Of a stretch of DNA of 64,000 nt, positions 51,630 to 62,749 are shown in pieces. Source of the stretch: Platanthera guangdongensis (taxonomy: Eukaryota; Streptophyta; Magnoliopsida; Asparagales; Orchidaceae); the NCBI GenBank assembly GCA_039583875.1, contig CM077149.1, forward strand, positions 155,810,932 through 155,874,931, written 5' to 3'. How positions within the stretch are numbered: position 1 is the first letter of the stretch; every line of letters begins with the position of its first letter. Position numbers and translations under genes: made by a program. The notes under the pieces were generated by a model that saw only the letters and a list, made by a program, of their open reading frames with translations, did not search any database and was not told the origin of the DNA.

Positions 51630-53948
51630 CTATCTTTCCTTAGCTAAGTCCTCCTTGAGTTTTTGCGCCAAGAACTTCTTCCTTTGTCTCTCCATGTACT
51701 CTTTAGGCTTCAGGTAGTATCTGGGAGGAGGAACTTTATCTGCATCCGTGTTGTTTCTGAAGAAGATATTTCGTTTTGCTTCATACGTCTTGTACCTTTC
51801 CCACTCAAACTGGCTGTAAACTTCGTTCCGATTTAGTTCTCCCTTTTCTTATAGCCAGAAGGTGTCCAAGATGATGTTCTTTGAAACTGGACTCCACTTT
51901 TCGTTTCGAACTTCCTCCTCACTCATTTTGATTCTCTTCTCAGCTAGAGTCTCCTTGGAGGTCCCTTCCTGAGCTTTTCTATTTCCCCTGGCTTTTGCTA
52001 AGGCCTCTTGGTCAAACATGCTCCTTAGTTTAGCTTTGGAGAGAGCCCTAGCATCAGCTTCATTTATGGGAACATCTGCAGCACTTACACTTATTTCCTC
52101 AGCAGCACCTACTCCCTCAGCGGCCGTAGAAGTCTCAGGAGGATGAATATCTGCAGGATTTTCAGCAAAGGGGATGCCTAACGCCTGGTGGAGCATCCAC
52201 CAGTTGCTGTCATAGACGTACTTGTTTGACTGTTCGAAGTTTGTGATCATGACTTCGCGTAGCTCAGCCATCTTAGCTATGTAGTCCTTCTCCCCCTTTT
52301 TGGCTTCAACAACGATGAAGTTTGCATAGGAGTGCAAAGAGTCATCAATGTGCTTGGTGGTCCAGGAGAATTCAGTGATCAGGGCCTGCTGATTGGCGTT
52401 GAGAGTGACCATATTTCCATCAAACTTTTGAATGTTGTTAGCGACAACATGTGCATTCTGATTTACGACAGCAAGAGTATCAGTATTCTTTTTCAATCCG
52501 GCCATGAGAAGTGTGACAGCTTGGCCGGCCTCAGTGTACTTTTCTTCAAATTTCTTCTCCATCACGTCCAGTTTATGGTTGATCTCCACCATATTCTTGA
52601 GCATGAGCTTTTCAGATGTCTTAATCCTGTTCAGCAGTTTATTCTGAGCTTCATCGAAGGAGGCTTTAAGTTCATTCACAATGCCCTGAATGATATTGAT
52701 AGTGTGAGTGGCTAGCTCATCTCGTAACGGAATAGCCGGAGGCACTTGTGGGCCTTGCCCTTCAGCAGAAGCATCTGTAGAGCTGGATACAATCACAGCC
52801 TCTAATGGAGGAATGCTGGCGGCCTCTGTAGATTTATCTGACTCCCCCTCCACTGGTGCATGCTTGTCAGATGGAGGTTCAACAAGATCCGGAGCCTCCA
52901 GTACTTCATGTCCCTCATTCCCATCTTCCTCTCCGTCATCATCCAAGAAATCATCTATATCAGCAGCATTTTCCAACTCGTTGTCAGCAGTCTCCAGCCC
53001 AGTAGCTTTGGCTCCTTGCTCGTTTCGGTTTGGGGCCTCCCCATGCTCCAGCTCCGGTTCACTTTCTTCGTGTAGATCTGCCACAGCATCTCTGGCCAGC
53101 TGGGAGATGTCAGATACTACATCAGTATGAGGGGGTAGAGGCTCCCCCTCGATTCCTGCAGTCAAGGTACCAGGAACTTCATTGGGGGTGACTGCTGAAG
53201 ATACTCCCTGTTGCTCTTCCACGGCAGTCTGCCCAATACGCCTCTCCCAACGGTCAAACACACTTGAGTCCATCTTCTTCAAGTAGTGGAGAGGAACACC
53301 TTTGCTCATGTCAAACCTGTCTCCATTTAGCTGATTTAGATATAGACTTATGATGCGGCCAAAACTCGGAGAGCCCAAGGTGTCCTTTATTTTCTCAAAC
53401 AGCAACTCCCCCCAGTTGAACCTTTTACGGCAGACAATAGCTATCAGGATCTTGAACATATCTGCTGAGATATGGTCATGAGAGCCCGGCTTGCAGATGA
53501 GCACCTTTCCAATAATGTCAGACAGGAGCTTCCCTTCTTCATTCATATCCTTTCTCTTTATTGACCGAGTTCCTCGTGGGAGGCCGCAGAATAAGAGAGT
53601 TTTGGTTTTGTCATCGTCCTCCAGATAGTCCTCATGCTCCGAGCTAGAAAGTTGCAGGAAGCGAGTCAGCTTGCTGGCAGACAGCTTGACCTTTGCCCCA
53701 GCCACTTTGCTTTTGATTAGTGAGTCGCCATTTCGGAGTCTTGCGGTAGCGAAGAACTCCAGTACTTCTTTGTCCAAGATTTTGCAAGGGTGCTCCAGGA
53801 CGAATGTTAGCCCAGCCTCTTCCAGCATCAGAATGATGTTGCGGAATTCGTCCGAGGCGTGAGAGAACCCAGTTCGAACAAGCTCGCAACCGGTGACCAA
53901 CCCAGCAGTTGTCCTTGGAGCCATTGCAGATCTAGAGAGAGAAGCCAT
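51630..53948 (-). CDS. Copia 2 extra ORF (aORF)
   Basis: The open frame runs from MASLSRSAM (53948) to a TAA at 51849, 699 residues. The same frame continues open for about 72 more codons to a TAG at 51630, so the TAA is probably a premature stop. Residues 1-240 form the domain shared with copia 1 (KLLSDIIGKVLICKPGSHD; RFNWGELLFEKIKD; FGRIISLYL). Residues 245-410 are acidic and Glu/Asp/Pro-rich. Residues 425-590 are predicted coiled coil (NELKASFDEAQNKLLNRIKT; MEKKFEEKY). The end is basic and charged. There is no signal peptide, membrane segment or enzyme motif. The frame is long and clean although pol is gone, which suggests it mattered after pol was lost. Function unknown. Confidence 0.85.
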
Positions 53949-54962
53949 ACTCTAAACTTTAATGAACATTCAAAAAGGAAAGCGTCACTAGTGAGGACGT
54001 CCAAGGACGGGTGAGGAAGGGGTTACCTAAGGCGTAGACGGAAGTGAGTTGGAGAGCTTCTTGTAGGGTTCGGCGGGATTCGTCGGGAGCTTTGCGAGAA
54101 CCTTGCGGGAACCTAGGGGAAGACGATGGAGAACTTGCGGGATTTTGCGAAGGCGGTGGGGGATCCGACGAGAACCTTGCGCGATTCCTAAAGGAGAAAC
54201 CTTGCGGGAACTTTGAGAGATTCGACGAGCTTCCTTGCGGGATCCAACGGAAGAAACCTTGCGATTTGGCGTGGATTCTGCGAAAGTCGGCGGGACTCGT
54301 GTAGCTTGCTCCTTCGGCGGGATTCTTGAGGAAGGCGAAGGGTCGACGAGATTTGTCTAATTCGGCGAGATTTCAAGTATATAATGGGTCGGCGGGATTT
54401 GTATAATTCGAATTTGAAAGATTTCTTGACTAGGAATTTTCACGTTGAGAAGCATTGCAACATTTTCGAATTCTTCTGATGTCAAGTCAATATAAAAATG
54501 ATAAATACATGTATATTTTAAAGCCAAACTATTTGGATTTGAACGAGGCTCTTCCAAAAACTTTTTGATGTCAATTGTGAGTTGTCGAGATTCACGATGA
54601 CATATCTTCGTTAACTCTTTATTGATGTATAAAGGTTTGCATGTATTGAGTTAACCTATCCTTAGAGGTGCACACATACATGTATAAGCATAAGTATAAA
54701 TATACACATGGATAGAGATATATATATATTTTAAATGAGGATGCAATATGACGCAAGTCCTTGAACTGATCAAAATTACCTGGGATTTTGAGAGTCATCG
54801 TCTTAGTCCCACAGGTAGAACATATTAGAGGCTCAATGTGAGTATGCTCAAACAGATATCACATCTGTTATTGCAGAACTTGTTCCAATTTAGTCTTGAG
54901 CCACCTACTGTCTAGGTCCCATCATATTCGCGGGAACCGAGACTACCCTGCAAAAAAAAGAA
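53949..54962 (-). other. aORF upstream region and pol deletion scar of copia 2
   Basis: From 54040 to 54420 the sequence is a loose array of attcgtcggg, ttcgacgag, cttgcgggaa and ttcggcgagat words, upstream of the aORF start on the minus strand. This matches the place of the TCGACGA array in copia 1. Near 54920-54890 the minus strand reads WDLDS, like the start of copia protease (WYLDSG), just after gag. Between these lies AT-rich text with no integrase or RT motif. A deletion from protease to the aORF upstream region explains this. Confidence 0.6.
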
Positions 54963-56534
54963 TTACTTTACCTTAGGAACCCAAATCATATTGGGTCCTA
55001 GGTTCCTGTTAGCATAGGCACTCGACTGCCTTCCTTCAGAAAACCTGTCCGGAAGGCTACCTCTGTCCCGTGAATGTGGATAAGCCCTTGCCGTTGGCAC
55101 AGAGGGGTTGTGCCAACAGTCGATGGCAAAGTGTCCCACTTTGCCGCAGCACCAACATGGGTGAATGTTGTATCGCCGTTTCCGACCTGATCTAGTGACT
55201 GAGGTAGTCACGGTCCTAGGTCTAACCGGGATATAGCATGATCGCCTCACAAAATTTTCTCTTCCATCGAGACAAGTGGAAGGGTGGAATGAATGCATGT
55301 TGTGAGCGTCATGAGGCCGGGAAGGTGGTGCCTTTCTCACAGGCATCCCCCTTCCAGGGGCCCCATGAAAACTCACACCATGACTTCTATCCTCCCTATT
55401 CTGTGTCCTCATGTGGTGAGAAGTCTTCTGTGAGCAGGGACATACAGATTCACACCGAGTTGAGGCAGTGGCAGTGAATACAAAGGGCTCAGAGTGAGCC
55501 TTAGGTATTCTCTCGTGGGTTGCCACGACGGCCCTTGCACTATGGGTGTCTCCACATGGGGACAGATCACCCTTGCAGTGACCACGACTATTCCTGTGGT
55601 CATACCTGAAGGCATGATGAGTTGCCTTCCTGCTTGGAGTGGGGGGTCGGAATACCGTTTCCCCATTTCTCCACGCATTGATAATCCGGGAGATCCACCC
55701 GTTTTCTTGCTTTCTCTTTATAGCATCAACTTTGGAAAAGTTTGATACTATACGTTTCTCATTCTCTAGACTACTCTCTAGAGCTGAGATCTTAGAGTCC
55801 TTGACCTTGTTGGACGCCAATTGGAGAACCAACAAGATCTTCAGTCGAGCAATCTCTTGAGCTTGCTCCTCAGCAAGTAGGTTGCTTGACTGAAGGGCTC
55901 TCTTCAGAGAATCAGAATCTTCTGTAGGAAAGCAGTCCCTGTCTACAGAAAGTTCAAAAGAGATGGGGCAGGATGAGGAGGTTACCTGCTCTTCAGTGTT
56001 AATGTCATTCGAGCCAGTGACCATTGCGTCATCCTCATCAGAGCTGCTTTCCTCACTGGTCTCTTCAGCCTCAGACATGGACACTGGAGCTCTGATGCTG
56101 TCCGAGAGATGCTTGCCTTCATCTTCAGAGGTGAGGACCCCCACATAGGCTTCCTCCTCTGGTTGACAGCATATTCCAGCTTTCTCTGACTCCCCCATCA
56201 ACTCTGAGATCATCACCCACATGGATTTAGCCGTCCTACATTTTGCTAATCTAGAGCGAGAAGCTCCAGACCAGATATCCAAGATAATTTGACGAATCCT
56301 CTCATCCAAGTTAAATAGTGACAGTTCCGTCTCTGACATCTCAGCAATGCACATGGGCACTTGGATCCCAGAGTCAGTGGTCTTCATGGGAATAAATGGA
56401 CCCTCTTCCAGAATGAAGGATGCTCGAGGATCGATAGCATCCAAGTGAAATGACACTCTCATCCTCCAGATGGGATAATAATCCTTTGTGCATGCAGGGA
56501 GTTTGAGTGGTAATACGTCATAATCCAGCTCCAT
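54963..56534 (-). CDS. Copia 2 gag
   Basis: A 523-residue intact frame starts 75 bp inside the 5' LTR (MELDYDVLPLKLP). The capsid part has YYPIWRMRVSFHLDAIDP and the IRQIILDIWSGASRSRLAKCRTAKSMWVMISELM block typical of copia gag. An acidic Ser/Glu/Asp section (about 150-200) and a heptad-like segment (about 215-275, LLAEEQAQEIARLKILL) follow, then a basic His/Arg-rich region. The zinc knuckle CWCCGKVGHFAIDC sits near residue 462, followed by WHN. The tail ends NLGPNMIWVPKVK. Copia 3 has almost the same knuckle and tail, so the two share a subfamily. With the frame intact, capsids could in principle be made from this copy. Confidence 0.9.
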   Translation of the reverse strand: MELDYDVLPLKLPACTKDYYPIWRMRVSFHLDAIDPRASFILEEGPFIPMKTTDSGIQVPMCIAEMSETELSLFNLDERIRQIILDIWSGASRSRLAKCRTAKSMWVMISELMGESEKAGICCQPEEEAYVGVLTSEDEGKHLSDSIRAPVSMSEAEETSEESSSDEDDAMVTGSNDINTEEQVTSSSCPISFELSVDRDCFPTEDSDSLKRALQSSNLLAEEQAQEIARLKILLVLQLASNKVKDSKISALESSLENEKRIVSNFSKVDAIKRKQENGWISRIINAWRNGETVFRPPTPSRKATHHAFRYDHRNSRGHCKGDLSPCGDTHSARAVVATHERIPKAHSEPFVFTATASTRCESVCPCSQKTSHHMRTQNREDRSHGVSFHGAPGRGMPVRKAPPSRPHDAHNMHSFHPSTCLDGRENFVRRSCYIPVRPRTVTTSVTRSGRKRRYNIHPCWCCGKVGHFAIDCWHNPSVPTARAYPHSRDRGSLPDRFSEGRQSSAYANRNLGPNMIWVPKVK

Positions 56535-56594
56535 GCTTTTAACACTGGTGGCAGGAATCTACTCAAGGTGTTAGCCTTTTTGATGAGTAACCTC

Positions 56595-56606
56595 ACTCTG
56601 ATACCA
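56595..56606 (-). other. Primer-binding site of copia 2 (tRNA-iMet)
   Basis: The minus strand reads TGGTATCAGAGT two bases from the 5' LTR. Confidence 0.9.
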
Positions 56607-56608
56607 CT

Positions 56609-58240
56609 TTAAAGTCCACCTAGTGTCAACAAAGTTAACCTATGGGGGGGGGGGGAATAGGTGACGTGTAATGCTTTTACGGAATTTACGACGGTATCTG
56701 CACAATAAAAATAACAAGCACAGCACACAGAATACACAGGCACTTGGTTCCCCGACTTGGGTACATCCACTTTCCCCCTTCGACCTATCTCCCAACAAGG
56801 GACGACTCGGTCTCTTCTCCAACAGGATTGAAATCCAATCCCTGCACTAACAGAAGGAACCCTTCCACACGTAGGAGTCAACACTCCCACAAACCGGGTT
56901 GCACCCAACCCTTACAATACGGAACAAACGTTCCTTTACAACAAATGTAAAATAGAATGTACACGAGATACAAACTTCGTTTGGAGACTACGGTGTTCCT
57001 CTTCGTTAGACGACGTGTTCGTGAAGTCAACGAAGAGTCTACAACCTTGGTCTCTATTGGAAAGGATCTCCCCGGAATCGGCGGCGGCAAGAAGAGCAGC
57101 GGCTTGCTTCGGGATCGGCGGCTATGATGATGAGCGGCTGCTGAACTTAGAGATCCAATCTTCGTAGCGAAGCTAGCTTGGTCTTCCAATGGTCACACAA
57201 GGATCGGTCGTCTCGATCGATTCAGACGGGAAGTTATTCCCGATCAACAAATCGAGAGACAAGATATCTCTGGATAGACACGTGAGACTCAAAGCTTTGC
57301 TAAGCTTCTATCACCGGAGATCGGGAAGAGAAGCGATCAACAATGGCGACCAACTTATCGCGAGCGGCGGCGGCGACGGCGGAGCGGAAGCGACGATTTA
57401 GGGTTTTACCGTGCTCGCGTGTTTTTCTTTTTCTTTCTTGCTACATGTTCAAAATACCCATGTATTTATACACTGTATACCCCATACAATATGACCGTTG
57501 TGGGTCCCACACGTAGACCCCCGAAATCCGGTTCAAACTAGTCCCACGGCAAAAAACCGTCAGCATGCATCCAGAGAAAACGACAAGTAAAATTCGTCGA
57601 GAATCATTGGTGATTCTCGACGAATCAGCGAGAATCAGTTAATGATTCTCGACGATTCGTCGAGAATCACTAATGATTCTCGACGATTCCCTTGTTGATT
57701 CTCAACGATTTTCACTTGGTATTCACGACCTGCTTAGCGACGGGTTTGGCGAGAATCATTAGTGATTCTCGCCGAATCTTACTTGGCACCATTTTAAGGT
57801 AGCCGGAAGGAGTCGGCGAGAATCACTAATGATTCTCGACGATTCGGCGAGAATCACTAGTGATTCTCGCCGAATCGGCGAGAATCACTTGGTGATTCTC
57901 GTCGACTTTTACTTGGACGAATTCTCGTCTTTCCACCCAAGTGCTGCTCCTTGACCCATCCTTGCTCCTTGTCTTCTCTTGCATAAACATGGCCTGTACT
58001 TGAAAGTAAGTGCACTCCAATAGAGAGAGTACACGTAGGCCAACACACTGATCTGCTCAACGAGGGATTACGTCATGTAGACCCGTGTATATGACCTACT
58101 GCACCCTGACATTGGTGTGCACTTTGCGTGGAATAACTGCAAGCACAACTTAAGAGGTTTCATCAAATACATTGTGAATTCATCTTAGCTTGACTGGTGG
58201 CTTCCTCAAATCTAGGTAATTGTGGATACAATACCCAACA
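56609..58240 (-). repeat. Copia 2 5' LTR (right)
   Basis: 1632 bp, homologous throughout to the left LTR. The terminal TG of the LTR is TT here (one change). It ends CCCAACA before the GAGGG duplication. Confidence 0.92.
57592..57906. repeat. TCGTCGAGAATC hairpin array, copia 2 right LTR
   Basis: Same array as 50711-51026, with a few substitutions. Confidence 0.92.
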
Positions 58241-58411
58241 GAGGGCATGTTAGGGCTCTGGCAAAAATTTTCATCTCAGTTGGAGATGTTTTGACTAAGT
58301 ATTGATCCAACCCTAGTTTGACCCCTTTTAGGGTTAAATAGGTCAAGCACCACCTTTGGGTTTTGAGTGGTCAAATAACCTCAACAGAGGCTGATATTTT
58401 GGCCACTAACT

Positions 58412-58420
58412 CTATATAAG
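58412..58420 (+). promoter_or_regulatory. TATA box of element Y LTR
   Basis: CTATATAAG on the plus strand, about 2.86 kb before the LTR end, giving a long R-U5 region as in other Tekay-like LTRs. Confidence 0.5.
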
Positions 58421-61278
58421 ATGGCTCACCCTCCAATGGATTTTTGGGTGGTTAAGTGTAGGGTAGCCCTAGAACCCTAAGGTAGGTTCCTTAATGGGGA
58501 TTTTTAGGGTTTGAAGATCATAGGGTCAAATGACCTTGGATTGACTTGAAACATTGTGGAGAGGATCATAAGATAATATAGTTCTCTGGTTAAAATTTTA
58601 GGGAATTTGGAGGCCTTAAACCCCCTCAAAACCCTAACCCTAGCTTAGGGCACAAACCTTGAAGGGATAGAAAATATCACAAAAACTCTTTGAAAAATGA
58701 TGAAATTTGGGTTGACTAGTTTTTGAGGTTAGTACAAGCTCTGAAAATTTTATTATGAATTTAGGATTATTATTTTGGATACTTCATTAACAAATTAGTA
58801 ATTTGTAATACTTAGAAATTTATTAGGAAGAAACTACTTGCTGGAAATTGATGAATTTAGCTAAAGAACTGATTATTATGTTTTAAAGCTCTGTGAAGTT
58901 TTAAAGAATATTTGGATGATTATATTTAAGGGTTGCTTCATTAAGTATGGTTTCCCAGGAAAAATTAATTTAATTTATTTTGGAGTCTAGCAAGCCTCTA
59001 AAATTATGATTTTTGTACAATGATCTCTTCTGAACCATATTAAGATTCTATAATTTTTGTATAATTTTCTGATGAATAATTTTGGTACTTCCTTCTTTAC
59101 ATATGATTAAGGGAAATATTTTGGATAAATTATTTAGAGGTCAAATATTTTCTGAATAATTATGGAAAATTGTATCTAGTCATATATCTCTGTTAATTTA
59201 GTGATCAAAATTTTTGGGTGGCCAATACTTGAGTAGATCATATAGTTTATGTTCAAATTGCCCATGGCCAAACATTTGAGAAAATTCAATAAATATCAAA
59301 TTAATTAGAAAAATTATGGATCTCTGATTTTAAACTAAATTTGTTATGATAGACCTCTGGTAAAATTTATAGGAGAATTGGAAGACAATCCAGAGTACCT
59401 CCTTTATACACCTCATATAGTATAAGGTGGTCTGCATATAATAACTGCGGGAATTGAACTAGAGTGGGTAGTGGATTTTAGAGAGTTGAATCCTCAGTAG
59501 GTTGCTGGTTTGGGTAAATAAAGGAGTTCATCATTGAAAGACATGATTTGTAGAGTGAGAGGTTGACTAGTGTTAGGTGGTGCTCGGGATCGGCGAAAGA
59601 TCGTCCTTCCCGTAGGGAGGAAGTGTTTAAATGCACTAGGGCTAGACTCAGTGAAATTAACTAAGGGTTGTGAAATCAGGTAGAAACCAATAATAGTAAG
59701 TGCCTTGCAAAAGGGAGCTTTGTGCGTAATCCCATCGTAGTTCCCAGTGCCTTCGAGAGCCCTTCACAGGGTATACCTTGGGCAGTCCTGGGCTAACGTA
59801 AACTATAGGAGTGATAAATCTTAAAGAGCAACTATAATAATTAGGGGTTCACTTTCACACACCACGGTGTCTCGGGAAGTTAGTTTGAGTGGGATGTCCG
59901 AGCGGTAGGCTCGGTGGTTATGGAAAGGGGCAGAATGGCCCGACGAGCTTTAGCTCGGTTGATATTTGTGAGGGGTAGGATGGCCCGGGGAGCTTTGGAT
60001 CGGTACTAATACATAAAGTTACATGTGCATAAAATAAAGGTGGTGGGTCTTCGGTATTGGAGTGTCGATGCACCGATGCCAATACATTGACTCGGCAAGT
60101 GTGACTAGCACTTCGCCAACAGAAGTCCGGTGCGCCAGCCGACAAGAGTACGCAGGAGTCCGCTTAGTGCACCAGCGTTGAGGCATACGATAGGTTTGAC
60201 CGGTAGTGCTTTACTGGTTTACAGGTGGGCGAGGCCCAACCCACTGCTTCCGTCTGCCACTACGGAGGTATCCTGGGAGGTTCGACACCAGAAAGGGGGA
60301 ACTAAAGGTCTGTGTGCACAGAGTCGGGTGGGTGAGTTGCACTTGCATGATTGCATCATAACCCACTTGCATGTCATGGTATAATCATAACATAAAACCC
60401 ATATCACCTATTGTATAAGTGGTATGGTACGCTTATACAATAGGCCCTGCAAAATGACCCCTTGGTCTATAAGCTTGTGTGGGCAAGTTAATAAATTAGA
60501 GTTATTTTCTTTATATATACATTGCTGTTAATAACCGACACCCCAACGTATAAATTGGTATGAGACATTTTATACGATGAGAGCCTTGTAGAAGATCCCT
60601 TGCTTATATGTTTCCGTATAAGTTAAGGTTACTTTTCATACTTTACTTGACTGCCACATGTACTATAAAATTGCTAGTATAGGCCCGCTGCCATCTGTTT
60701 CTTGACTACTCTCCACCTTTAAGTCCTCCCCTTTCTTCCTCTCCGCTCGGTGCCTAGGGGCCATGGGGGAAGGGGTGGAGGATGATAAGACTTAGTATTT
60801 TAGACTAACGGTTTTCGAACCACAACATTTAGGGGATCGTGGAGCCCAACATGGAGGAGCAGCCCCGCAGGACGGCACGCTTGGAGATGGGGAAGTCTAG
60901 CACCGGAGTTCAGATGGCGGGGACTGTGAGCCCCTGACTTTAGTAGTGTTTTATTATTGCTTCCGCTTGAGTGACTTTGTAGTGAGGATTTGATGTATCG
61001 GGCTTAAGCCCTTATTTCAGTACGTTTATATTTTGTGGACTCTCCCTTTGTGGAGACATTTTACTCTGATGTGACTGTATTTTGTGGACTTCTAGTTAGA
61101 GTTTTGCCACTCTTGTGCTGACTCTACTTTTGTTGCTTTTCTGTGATCGAATCGGCCGGCAGAATCAGCGATTTGTGGTGATGACCCTTCAGGGCGTGAA
61201 GGTGTCACCGCAAAGCGGCGGTTCTAGGCCTAAGACCCCAGTGTTCAAAAAGGAAGGGGGGGGGGGGGGTCTTACAAG

Positions 61279-61290
61279 TGGTATCAAAGC
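61279..61290 (+). other. Primer-binding site of element Y (tRNA-Met type)
   Basis: TGGTATCAAAGC two bases after the LTR end. The same site, reversed, is at 15590-15600 for element X. Confidence 0.85.
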
Positions 61291-62749
61291 AAACCTCGAT
61301 CGAAAGAGAATTAGTCCACAAAAACCTTAGGCCACCCCCGCACGAGCTTATTTTGCGGACAAACTAGCAACGGAAGCAGTGGTGTGCCCATAAGGGGAAT
61401 CACATGTAAAGTCCACCTTTTCATTAATTCCACTTGTTCATCAGCTAACAATTGGAATTCTTCTTTATAGCCTGCGACAAACCCTGCCCCCAGTAGGGAG
61501 CACCTCCGGCTGCGATGATCCCATCTTATAATTCTTTGGTTAAAGAGTTAGACTCAACACACTAGGAGACATGACTAACCATGATAACTTATAGTATGCC
61601 CATGTCTGAAATAGACCTTGGGTATGAACTTGGTTAAGATAAGGAGATACCTAAATAGAATAAAGGAGGAGTATAACACGAGAATGGCTACCTAAGCCAT
61701 AAACTCAGGTGGCTCTACGGTCCCTATCAAGGATTACTCAAACCGGTAGGACTGCTTTAAGGAGAGTTGATACCAATAATCCATTAACAGAATGGTAGAT
61801 GACACATAGTCTTAACCCTCATACCAGTAACAAGATTACCTGAAGACAACCACCACGACAAACACCGAAGGTCAGATAGGAATTCAAGTTCGGAAGAGAC
61901 CCAGTTGGAATTGGGAACATTTTGACCCAGATAAGGTTGTCGTAAATATGACTCGGAGGGTTTAAAGTATGGAGTATATCAACAGTTTTCAGGTTGGAAC
62001 CACAAGTCGAAGATTGATGCCCTAGGGGTTGTGTACCCAGCTAGGACAGATATAATATGGTAATATCAAAGATACTTAGCCCAATGTAGGTAGGGGCTTA
62101 TCTTTTGTTTATTGGGGGCTTGTCTTTTGTTTATTGGGCAAATAATTATTGATTTGGGTTTCCCTTAGACCTCATCTAGAAAACTTTGCGTCATAAATAT
62201 AGTGAAATGGACGTAAACCGTATTCGGTGCTACTCGGGCGTATTTGTAGGGATAAGAATCTGATTGTGAAGTGGAGATTTGATAGAGTCGTTGGCTACCC
62301 ATACAAATGAGAAATTTAATCACCGGAAGTTTGGTGTATCTCAGAACGTGTATCTCCCTGGAGTGAAGAAGGGCGTCATGGATTTTGTGACGCACCGTGA
62401 GGTATGTCGCTCGATGAAGGTTAAGTGCAAGAATTTTTGGGGAACTATTACAGTCACTGCCCGAGTTAGAGTGGAAGTTCGAGATTATAATTGGGGATTT
62501 TCATACACAGGATTCCTCATCCACACTCCGAGCATAATTATAATTGAAACATCAACGATAGACTGGCCGAGATATCTAGGGTTACCCTGACTCAAAAGAA
62601 AACTCCCGTAGGTATTTCATAAGTTTGTGAGTAGTTGTTCATTATCATGGTGTGCTCAATATGATCGTGTTGAATCAGGATGAATAGTGTACGCCCAAGG
62701 AGAGAAGATCAGTCCAGGCTTATCTGGGCTCTCGGTCGACATTCAACAC
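61291..62749 (+). other. Eroded leader, gag and RT start of element Y
   Basis: No gag or zinc-knuckle signature is visible. The frame at 62279-62590 on the plus strand is not a recognised domain. The space from primer site to mid-RT (about 1.46 kb) is too short for a full gag, protease and RT start, so a large deletion is likely. Confidence 0.5.

Larger units (their letters stand above)
49722..58240 (-). mobile_element. Copia 2: non-autonomous copia element with gag and aORF only
   Basis: The 8519-bp element has LTRs at 49722-51361 and 56609-58240 and a perfect GAGGG duplication (49717-49721, 58241-58245). It reads on the minus strand: iMet primer site, gag, a short protease stub, a repeat-rich stretch, the extra ORF, purine tract, 3' LTR. 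Integrase, RT and RNase H are completely missing. Gag wording ties it to copia 3 and its aORF to copia 1. Such gag-plus-aORF elements would need pol from a partner. Confidence 0.93.
47787..61276 (+). repeat. 5' LTR of element Y, split by copia 2
   Basis: The LTR starts TGTAACATCCC and ends GGTCTTACA, with ends forming TGTAA/TTACA. The TATA box ctatataag is at 58412-58420, so copia 2 sits in U3 about 170 bp upstream of it. The left part (47787-49721) has repeated wording around ggtcaa and gacctaag and a palindrome accacctcaatggaggtggt at about 49107. The 3' part includes several G-rich runs, including about a dozen Gs before the end. Short frames in it (for example 48466-48651) look incidental. 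Confidence 0.8.

Noticed and set aside
60130..60407. Short frames in the late part of the Y LTR
   Set aside because: They lie within non-coding R-U5 sequence with no motif and occur on both strands.
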